DNA of 6,848 bases from the NCBI GenBank assembly GCA_900551385.1, contig URVS01000076.1:1-6848 (forward strand), read 5' to 3'. Below, piece after piece: positions 1 through 4,920 of this stretch. The notes under the pieces are model-generated. The model was given only the letters and a program-made list of their open reading frames with translations. It was not told the DNA's origin and made no database searches. The DNA is from an uncultured Mollicutes bacterium (GTDB lineage Bacteria > Bacillota_I > Bacilli_A > RFN20 > CAG-449). The position numbers and the translations under genes are program-made. Every line of letters starts with the position of its first letter. Position 1 is the stretch's first letter.

Positions 1-208
1 CCCCATTAAAACAAATTAATGGATAATTAAATAAATGTAATTTTTTTATATAATAAAAATTTTTACTAATGATATCATAAGGAAAAGAAAAAATTAATAA
101 ATGACCTCTTTGTAATAATTCTTTAAAAATTAATTTACTAAAAAAAGAAAATTTTTTTCTTTTATTTATACAAGCAGAAATATCTAAACTAATTAAACTT
201 TTTTCCAT
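1..208 (-). CDS. Cof-type HAD phosphatase-like protein, N-terminal part, catalytic motifs degraded
   Basis: The frame is open from an ATG at 208 to the window edge (69 residues), so the C-terminal part is missing. Spacing and flanking residues follow the N-terminus of Cof/YidA-type HAD hydrolases, cytoplasmic phosphatases acting on sugar phosphates and similar small substrates. There is a hydrophobic strand LISLD, a basic N-K-R-K-K turn, a helix ending K-E-L-L-Q-R-G-H, a strand LLIFS, then PYDII and PLICFNG, as in family members ending ...NGA. Two catalytic motifs are not intact. Motif I, normally DxDGT, reads D9-I-S-A-C, keeping the nucleophile Asp but losing the second Asp, Gly and Thr. The loop normally S/T-G-R-P reads S-F-P, two residues shorter. 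No Shine-Dalgarno precedes the ATG, and an in-frame stop lies just upstream. It is either a pseudoenzyme or a decaying gene. Family assignment is fairly sure; activity is doubtful. Confidence 0.7.
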   Translation of the reverse strand, partial: MEKSLISLDISACINKRKKFSFFSKLIFKELLQRGHLLIFSFPYDIISKNFYYIKKLHLFNYPLICFNG

Positions 209-214
209 ACATTA

Positions 215-243
215 ATACTAGCACATATTGAAAATGCTTTAAA
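215..243 (-). promoter_or_regulatory. Putative promoter of the HAD-like gene, predicting a leaderless mRNA
   Basis: Reading the minus strand, TTTAAA (243-238) is followed after 17 bases by TAGTAT (220-215) with an upstream TG forming an extended -10 element. The expected start of transcription, seven bases past the -10, falls on the A of the ATG at 208. That agrees with the absence of a ribosome binding site. AT-rich DNA produces such matches by chance, so this is suggestive only. Confidence 0.35.
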
Positions 244-256
244 TTTATTCTATATT
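228..256 (+). promoter_or_regulatory. Putative promoter for the 275-631 gene
   Basis: TTGAAA (228-233) and TATATT (251-256) are separated by exactly 17 bases, a good sigma-A-type match. Transcription would start around 263, giving a leader of about 12 bases that begins at the Shine-Dalgarno AAAGGTG (262-268). It overlaps the opposing promoter, so the two genes could compete for polymerase. Chance matches are common at this base composition. Confidence 0.4.
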
Positions 257-274
257 TATTTAAAGGTGATAACA

Positions 275-631
275 ATGAAAAAATATGATGAATTTAATAA
301 TTTAAAAATAATTGAAGATAAAAGAAATCCATTTTGTACCCTTTATGAATATGATGATGGTTCAAGATTTTATATAGAACCAATATTTTATTCATATTTA
401 TCAAATTTTAAAATGACCCACCCTAATATGGTTAATTTAGTCTTAGATAAAATGGAAAGTCTTGTTAGAAAAAATAAAAAAGTAATTTTTTCTGGTCTTG
501 ATGAAGAATATGAAGACGAACCTGCTACTAAAGAAGCAGAAGATTATATAGTTCTTACTTTATTTGATATTTTAGATATGTTAGGAATTTATGTAGAAAA
601 TAAATCTCGTGGTTCTGATTATGGTGATTAA
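275..631 (+). CDS. Hypothetical acidic 118-aa protein
   Basis: I do not recognise this protein. The start at 275 is chosen because AAAGGTG (262-268) sits six bases upstream as a Shine-Dalgarno; the GTG at 266 lies inside that site and is not a plausible start. The product has no signal peptide or membrane segment and is probably cytoplasmic. Residues 1-45 look like a small beta-rich part (LYEYDDGSRFYIEP, then aromatic FYSYLSNF). A helix follows at about 50-68 (MVNLVLDKMESLVRK), then a strongly acidic stretch at 75-90 (LDEEYEDEPATKEAED) and a hydrophobic helix at 91-108 (YIVLTLFDILDMLGIYV). The Arg/Gly/Asp tail looks disordered. It is transcribed away from the HAD-like gene and converges on uppP, its stop overlapping that gene's stop. 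Codon use matches its neighbours, and nothing suggests transfer. It is probably a real gene because it has a ribosome binding site, a promoter candidate and a well-formed frame. Confidence 0.75.
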   Translation: MKKYDEFNNLKIIEDKRNPFCTLYEYDDGSRFYIEPIFYSYLSNFKMTHPNMVNLVLDKMESLVRKNKKVIFSGLDEEYEDEPATKEAEDYIVLTLFDILDMLGIYVENKSRGSDYGD

Positions 632-641
632 TAACCATAAT
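618..641. terminator. Possible bidirectional terminator hairpin between convergent genes
   Basis: ATTATGGT (618-625) and ACCATAAT (634-641) form a perfect 8-bp stem with an 8-base loop spanning the overlapping stop codons. No T-tract follows on either strand, so termination activity is uncertain. Its position between two convergent genes is the main support. Confidence 0.3.
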
Positions 642-1460
642 GTAAACAGAAACAAACTATTAATCCAATTACACTTACAGCAAAACAATAATAGGCAAAA
701 TAATATAATTTGCCTTTTTTAATGATTTTAAATAAATATTTAACTGAGAAATATGTAACAAAACCTGCAATAATAACTGCAATCTCATCACTTAATAAAT
801 CCATACTTGGTGTAGATATTATGTTATTGAAATTTTTAATAACTTCTACTAAAAATGATCCTGCAGTTACTGGTAAAAACATTAAAAATGAAAAATGAGC
901 TGCTTCTTCATTAGATAATTTATTTACTTTTCCACCAAAAATAGTAGAGCCACTTCTTGATATACCAGGTAATACGCCTACTCCTTGAAATAAACCAATA
1001 GATAAAGCACTTAAATATGACATTTCTTTTAATGTTTTTTTACCTTTTATATTTCTACTAGCAAGTAATAAAAATCCAGTAACAATTAAGAAAACGAAAA
1101 CAAAATATAAATTACTTAAATATTTATCAATTATATCTCCTAAAGCAAAGCCAATAATTGCTGCAGGAATAGATGCTACTATTAATTTTAAAAATAATTG
1201 GCAATAATAAATAGTGTTTTCTTCTCGATCATGTTTAAATAAAAATTTACATAAAGAAACAATAATATCTTTAATATCTTTCCAATAATATATCATCATT
1301 GCAACTAAAGATCCAAAATGTAAAAAGATTAATAATCGTAAGCCACTTGTAATAATTCGCTAAAAATTAATAAATGACCTGATGAAGAAATAGGTAAAAT
1401 TTCAGCAATACCTTGTACGATTGCTAAAATTATTTTTTTTATTAGAAGAATGAAGTCCAT
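628..1460 (-). pseudogene. uppP: Undecaprenyl-diphosphatase (UppP/BacA), interrupted by a one-base frameshift
   Basis: UppP is an integral membrane enzyme that dephosphorylates undecaprenyl diphosphate so the lipid carrier can be reused for peptidoglycan and other wall polymers. Translation should start at the ATG at 1460, which has AAGGAG six bases upstream. The first frame gives [15 protein letters not shown], then Q16-G-I-A-E20 and LPISSSGH29, matching the family E/Q-xxx-E and SSxGH motifs. It stops after 43 codons at TAA (1331-1329). The downstream frame resumes with [15 protein letters not shown] and carries the PGISRSGST motif with its catalytic Arg, several hydrophobic segments and a natural C-terminus. 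Restoring one base between about 1345 and 1361 gives 277 residues, the usual family length. The long frame from the Met at 1299 alone would lack the first catalytic motifs. All active-site residues survive across the two frames, so this is a recent lesion, a sequencing or assembly error, or programmed frameshifting. Confidence 0.88.
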
Positions 1461-1466
1461 AATTAG

Positions 1467-1472
1467 CTCCTT
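1467..1472 (-). promoter_or_regulatory. Shine-Dalgarno site fixing the uppP start at 1460
   Basis: The minus strand reads AAGGAG followed by six bases and ATG. This strong site shows that translation was meant to begin at 1460, upstream of the frameshift, rather than at the internal Met at 1299, which lies inside the conserved LHFGSLVA region and has no such site. Confidence 0.8.
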
Positions 1473-1499
1473 AATATATTTTATTAATTATCAAAAGTA

Positions 1500-1505
1500 A
1501 TTATA
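1500..1505 (-). promoter_or_regulatory. Candidate -10 element for uppP
   Basis: The minus strand reads TATAAT here, 40 bases before the uppP start, but no convincing -35 lies at the right distance. An inverted repeat, GGTTAA (1510-1515) and TTAACC (1524-1529), lies just upstream in the transcription direction and could be an operator. Both are weak in DNA this rich in A and T. Confidence 0.25.
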
Positions 1506-1580
1506 ATATGGTTAAATAAATTATTAACCTAATTTTTTAAATTTTACAAAATTTTTGCATTTTAATTGGTAAATACTAAT

Positions 1581-1586
1581 TATAAT
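1581..1586 (+). promoter_or_regulatory. Candidate -10 element for the dehydrogenase gene
   Basis: A consensus TATAAT lies in the 268-base divergent intergenic region (1461-1728). The nearest -35-like TTGCAT (1555-1560) is 20 bases away, which is too far for a strong promoter. If used, transcription would start near 1593 and leave a leader of about 136 bases containing the 1616-1628 palindrome. Apart from these elements I see no gene or structured RNA in the intergenic region. Confidence 0.25.
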
Positions 1587-1615
1587 AAAGGGTTAAATAA
1601 TTTTATTTTTAGTTG

Positions 1616-1628
1616 TGAAACGCTTTCA
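1616..1628. promoter_or_regulatory. Palindromic operator-like site, resembling a CcpA/LacI-family site one base short
   Basis: TGAAA-CGC-TTTCA is a 13-base palindrome with perfect 5-base arms around a CG-containing centre. Catabolite-responsive elements bound by CcpA follow TGWNANCGNTNWCA, which is 14 bases. This site has the right arms but a centre one base shorter, so it may be a related LacI-family operator or a coincidence. Its two G/C-rich positions stand out in the surrounding AT-rich DNA. It lies about 100 bases upstream of the dehydrogenase start and may control it. Confidence 0.35.
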
Positions 1629-1728
1629 TATATTTAATTGTAATATCTATATATAAAAAAATAATATGGGTTTGCAAATGATTTTAGAAAATGTCATAAT
1701 AAAAATGATTGATTTAGTGGAGGACAAC

Positions 1729-3039
1729 ATGAAAGTTACTGTCATTGGAATTGGATTTGTTGGGTTAGTAAATGCTATTGGTTTTGCAGCCAAAGGACAT
1801 GAAGTTTTTGCCCTTGATCCTGATAAAAAGAAAATTGCTGCTTTAAGAAGAAATGAAACAACATTTAAAGAATATAAATTAGAAGAAGAATTAGTAAAAT
1901 ATTCTGATAGAATTAGATTTACTTCTGAATTTAGAGATGCTGTTTATAAAGCTAATATGCTCGTTATTTGTAACGAGGTTTTTGAATTAGAACCAGGTAA
2001 ATGTGATTTAACTGGATTTTATGTTACTTTAAAGGAATGTTGTAGACAAATACAAAATGATGTAATTGTTGTTATAAGATCAACAGTCCCAGTAGGAACT
2101 AATAGAGAAGTTAAAGATTTTATGATGAATTTAACTAATCATAATTATAAAATTGATGTCGTATCTAATCCAGAATTTATTTCTCAAGGTACTGCAATTA
2201 AAGATATGCTTCAACCTTCAAGAATTGTTGTAGGTTTAACAACAAGAAATGCTCAATTAGCTATGAAAGAATTATATGCTAATTTCGATTGTCCTTTATT
2301 AATTGTTTCTCCAGAATCTGCAGAATTAATTAAATATGCTTCTAATGCTTATTTAGCAGTAAAAGTATCATATATTAATGAAATTGCTGATTTATGTGAA
2401 TCTGTTAAAGCTGATATTCAAGAAGTAAGTTATGGTATTGGCCTTGATCCTCGTATTGGACAAAAATATTTATCTTCAGGTATTGGTTTTGGTGGCCCAT
2501 GGTTAACTCAAGATACAAGAGTTTTAATGCAAACTGCTAAAAATAATAATGTTAGATTAAGAGTTCTTGAAGCAGCAATGCATGCGAATGATAGAAGACC
2601 ATCAAGATTAATTAAAAAATTAAAACAAGTTTATGGTGATGATTTATCTACTAAGAGATTTGCTGTTTTAGGTTTATCTTATAAAGGTAATACTGATGAT
2701 ATTCGTCAATCTCCTGCTAATAAAGTTATTGATGAATTATTAAAAGAAGATTGTAGAATTATTGCGTATGATTCAGTTGCTACTTCTGCATTTAGAAAGA
2801 AAATGAAATCAGATCAAAGACTTGCTTATGCTAATACTTTAGATGAAGCATTAAAAACATGTGATGCTGCTATTTTCTTAAATGAATCTAAAGAATTTAA
2901 AGCATTAACAAATGAAGAAATTGTTGATTATATGAAAACACCAGTTGTCTTTGATTTTAAAGGCGTTTTAAATGCTTATGCATTAAAAAATGTTGATTAT
3001 TATGCAATTGGTAAAAGAAAACCAAGTAAAAACAACTAA
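1729..3039 (+). CDS. UDP-glucose/GDP-mannose dehydrogenase family protein with altered active site
   Basis: The family oxidises the C6 alcohol of UDP-sugars to a carboxylate with two NAD+, as in UDP-glucuronate formation for surface polysaccharides. The 436-aa length is typical of a bacterial Ugd. The start at 1729 has GGAGGA (1719-1724) upstream and begins directly with the Rossmann strand; in-frame ATGs from 1666 only add an unstructured extension. The NAD-binding domain has GIGFVGL (7-13) and Asp30 at the end of the second strand. Next come STVPVGT (118-124) with catalytic Thr119, NPEF (147-150), the central helix with Lys202 and Asn206, Asp262, and a C-terminal UDP-binding domain with GLSYKGNTDDIRQSP (315-329). 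The usual GGSCFPKD loop reads GGPWLTQD, so the catalytic Cys is Trp258, and the second Glu after NPEF is Gln153. Family membership is certain. Normal four-electron oxidation is unlikely, so it may be a pseudoenzyme or have changed chemistry. Confidence 0.9.
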   Translation: MKVTVIGIGFVGLVNAIGFAAKGHEVFALDPDKKKIAALRRNETTFKEYKLEEELVKYSDRIRFTSEFRDAVYKANMLVICNEVFELEPGKCDLTGFYVTLKECCRQIQNDVIVVIRSTVPVGTNREVKDFMMNLTNHNYKIDVVSNPEFISQGTAIKDMLQPSRIVVGLTTRNAQLAMKELYANFDCPLLIVSPESAELIKYASNAYLAVKVSYINEIADLCESVKADIQEVSYGIGLDPRIGQKYLSSGIGFGGPWLTQDTRVLMQTAKNNNVRLRVLEAAMHANDRRPSRLIKKLKQVYGDDLSTKRFAVLGLSYKGNTDDIRQSPANKVIDELLKEDCRIIAYDSVATSAFRKKMKSDQRLAYANTLDEALKTCDAAIFLNESKEFKALTNEEIVDYMKTPVVFDFKGVLNAYALKNVDYYAIGKRKPSKNN

Positions 3040-3040
3040 T

Positions 3041-3109
3041 ATTAGATTTTTTTATATTTTATAAATTTTTTCTATAAAAAATGTAATATTTAATCGAAAA
3101 AAATCTAAT
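3041..3109. repeat. Long AT-rich palindrome after the dehydrogenase gene
   Basis: ATTAGATTTTTTT (3041-3053) and AAAAAAATCTAAT (3097-3109) are perfectly complementary over 13 bases. Inside them ATATT (3054-3058) pairs with AATAT (3085-3089), and ATTTTTT (3065-3071) pairs with AAAAAAT (3076-3082) around a 4-base loop. Transcribed RNA would fold into a nearly continuous hairpin directly after the stop codon. It could protect the dehydrogenase mRNA 3' end or help termination, but it has no GC-rich stem and no trailing T-tract. Confidence 0.45.
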
Positions 3110-3123
3110 TATATTTAATTTGG

Positions 3124-3152
3124 TTGATATACTTTAATAAAAATTATAATAT
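3124..3152 (+). promoter_or_regulatory. Putative promoter of the lipoprotein operon
   Basis: TTGATA (3124-3129) is followed after 17 bases by TAATAT (3147-3152); a perfect TATAAT (3145-3150) overlaps it at 15-base spacing. Transcription would begin around 3157-3159, at the start of the hairpin at 3155-3186. Too little room is left between that hairpin and the ATG at 3213 for a full promoter, so this is the best candidate for the three downstream genes. Confidence 0.45.
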
Positions 3153-3154
3153 TG

Positions 3155-3186
3155 AAAAGCAACATTAATAAACATGTTGCTTTTTT
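3155..3186 (+). terminator. Rho-independent terminator-type hairpin
   Basis: AAAAGCAACAT (3155-3165) pairs with ATGTTGCTTTT (3174-3184) across an 8-base loop, and the T-run ends at 3186. This is the most typical intrinsic terminator in the window. It may end the dehydrogenase transcript, but it also sits just past the only good promoter for the lipoprotein operon and 26 bases before that operon's first ATG. It could therefore act as a leader hairpin or attenuator. Confidence 0.7.
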
Positions 3187-3212
3187 CTATATTTAGAAAG
3201 GTGGTAAAATTC

Positions 3213-4919
3213 ATGAGAAGAAATAAAATATTAATCTTATCTTTATTATCTATGTTTGTTTTTAGTTGCAGCAATACTAATAATTCTAGTGCTTCTAGTA
3301 ATGTAGAAAGCTCATCTAGTGTAAGTTCATCAAGTTCAAGTAAAGTTGAAAGCTCAACTACAACTACATCGTCAAGTTCATCAATTAAAGTAGAAGTAGA
3401 AAGTATTGAACTAAAATTAAATAAAAATAAATTAAAAGTTGGTGAAACAACAACATTTGAAATAAATATTCTTCCTAATAATGCAACAGATAAATCTTAT
3501 AATGTTGTTTCTTTAAATGAAGATGTTTTAAGTGTAAATAATAATGAAATTACTGCTCTTAAAGTCGGTAAAGGTCAAATAAAAGTTGTTTCTAATAATA
3601 AAGAAGATATAAAAGAAATAGAAGTTTATGAAGATAATCAAAATGACATCATTAATTTATTAAATACTAATATTAATAATGAAAAAAATAATTTATCAAC
3701 TATTAATGTTTCAAGTTTTAATATTGGAAGTTATGATACTACATATCAAGAAATAGAAGCTAGATATTATAAAAGTAGTGTTAACCAAATAACAAAAAAT
3801 TATAATGTTGAAAATAATGAAAAAAAAGATGTTATTTCAACTGAATACAAATTTATTGGTAATTATAATGATAAAGATTATGTTATCACTAAAACTCTTC
3901 CTGAAGCAGGTTATAATGATGGAATAGAAACTGAATTAGGTAATAATGATTCAAAAGAGTTATATTATGATGGTAATACTGGTGTAATAGGAATAATTAA
4001 TTCTATATATAAATTAACAAATAGCACTGATTATTTATTATTAAATAAGGCTAATATTTCTAAAGAAATTATTAATCAAAATGTAGTTTATAATGTATCT
4101 TATGAAGAAGAAATTACTAGTTCATGGGGATTAACAAAATTATATTCAGTTCAAAATATGGTTTTAAGTTTTAATAATGAAAAATTAATTAATGCTCATT
4201 ATACTAAAACTTTGTATAAAGATTATTTAGTTGATAATAAAGTTGATTTAACTAAAGCAACTATTGATACAAAAAAAGAATATAAATATGATTTAACATG
4301 GAATGGAAGATTTGAAGATAAAGATATGTTAGTTAATCCTAGTGATTATTTTTTAACTTCTTTTGATGTTAAAATTTATAATGATGAAGCATTAACTAAT
4401 GAAACAACAACATTTTATGTAGGAGAAAAAATATATTATAAAATATTTGATGTCGCACCAAGTATGGCCTTTGTAGATATTCAAATTGATGTAGAAGGAA
4501 CAGGCGTTTATAAAGATACTGATTTTTTAGGTAATGTAACTATTAAATGCACTACTACTGGCAAAGCTACCATAACATTTTCTTCAAATGGTATTGAAAA
4601 GAAAATAAATGTGGTTGTTCAAACTCCTAAACCAGAAAAAATTGAATTTGATCCTGAAGATGAATGGACTAAACATGAAGTAAAAGTTGGTAAGACAATT
4701 GATTTATCATCTAGATTTACTGTTACTCCTAGTAATGCTTCAAAAGAAGTAACTTTTAGTATTGTTTCTGGATATTTATATGCTTCTTTAGAAGTTGATT
4801 TATATGGTAGGAATATTATTTTAAGAGGATTAAATGCTGGTGTTGCAAGAATAAGAGTTACTTCTAATGTTGATAAAAACATTTTCGATGAATGTGATTT
4901 TAGAGTTGTGGAGGAATAA
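3213..4919 (+). CDS. Surface lipoprotein with Ser-rich linker and bacterial Ig-like (BIG2-type) domains
   Basis: A 568-aa lipoprotein of unknown function. The start at 3213 has AGAAAGGTGG (3195-3204) eight bases upstream; the in-frame ATG at 3174 lies in the terminator hairpin. The signal peptide (MRRNK, then a hydrophobic core) ends in a lipobox V-F-S-C with Cys19 as the lipidation site, so the mature protein should sit on the outer membrane face. Residues 20-57 form a low-complexity Ser/Thr linker that would hold it off the membrane. Residues 63-140 look like a BIG2 domain (IELKLNKNKLKVGETTTFEI, ending KVGKGQIKVVS). Residues 141-382 form an unrecognised middle region rich in Asn, Tyr and Lys with alternating strands. 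Residues 383-471 and 472-568 look like two more Ig-like domains (FYVGEKIYYK; KVGKTIDLSSRF, GLNAGVARIRV). No catalytic motif is visible. It is the first gene of a three-lipoprotein operon; adhesion or ligand binding is inference. Confidence 0.85.
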   Translation: MRRNKILILSLLSMFVFSCSNTNNSSASSNVESSSSVSSSSSSKVESSTTTTSSSSSIKVEVESIELKLNKNKLKVGETTTFEINILPNNATDKSYNVVSLNEDVLSVNNNEITALKVGKGQIKVVSNNKEDIKEIEVYEDNQNDIINLLNTNINNEKNNLSTINVSSFNIGSYDTTYQEIEARYYKSSVNQITKNYNVENNEKKDVISTEYKFIGNYNDKDYVITKTLPEAGYNDGIETELGNNDSKELYYDGNTGVIGIINSIYKLTNSTDYLLLNKANISKEIINQNVVYNVSYEEEITSSWGLTKLYSVQNMVLSFNNEKLINAHYTKTLYKDYLVDNKVDLTKATIDTKKEYKYDLTWNGRFEDKDMLVNPSDYFLTSFDVKIYNDEALTNETTTFYVGEKIYYKIFDVAPSMAFVDIQIDVEGTGVYKDTDFLGNVTIKCTTTGKATITFSSNGIEKKINVVVQTPKPEKIEFDPEDEWTKHEVKVGKTIDLSSRFTVTPSNASKEVTFSIVSGYLYASLEVDLYGRNIILRGLNAGVARIRVTSNVDKNIFDECDFRVVEE

Positions 4920-4920
4920 T

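Noticed and set aside
266..274. GTG start at 266 for the hypothetical protein.
   Set aside because: The GTG is part of the AAAGGTG ribosome binding site for the ATG at 275.
710..898. 62-codon open frame on the plus strand.
   Set aside because: It lies antisense within the conserved uppP coding region and has no supporting features.
89..1380. A 19-base exact repeat (89-107 and 1362-1380) plus a nearby shared TTGTAATAATTC, possible sign of gene conversion between the HAD-like gene and uppP.
   Set aside because: Both copies encode Gly-His-Leu-Leu-Ile-Phe on the minus strand, a conserved position in each family. With nearly one codon per amino acid in this DNA, the same peptide forces the same bases; flanking sequence is unrelated.
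1666..1728. Upstream in-frame ATGs giving the dehydrogenase a 21-residue N-terminal extension.
   Set aside because: The ATG at 1729 has a strong GGAGGA site and starts exactly at the Rossmann strand; the extension has no ribosome binding site.
3174..3212. In-frame ATG at 3174 as start of the first lipoprotein.
   Set aside because: It lies inside the terminator stem and would add 13 residues before the signal peptide; AGAAAGGTGG points to 3213.
3270..3383. Ser-rich repetitive stretch in the first lipoprotein considered as a phase-variable tandem repeat.
   Set aside because: Serine codons are mixed (TCA, AGT, TCT, AGC) without a fixed repeat unit, so it reads as a low-complexity linker rather than a slippage-prone tract.
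4867..4920. Earlier in-frame start giving the second lipoprotein an 18-residue extension.
   Set aside because: It would overlap the first lipoprotein and bury the signal peptide; the ATG at 4921 has GTGGAGGA upstream.
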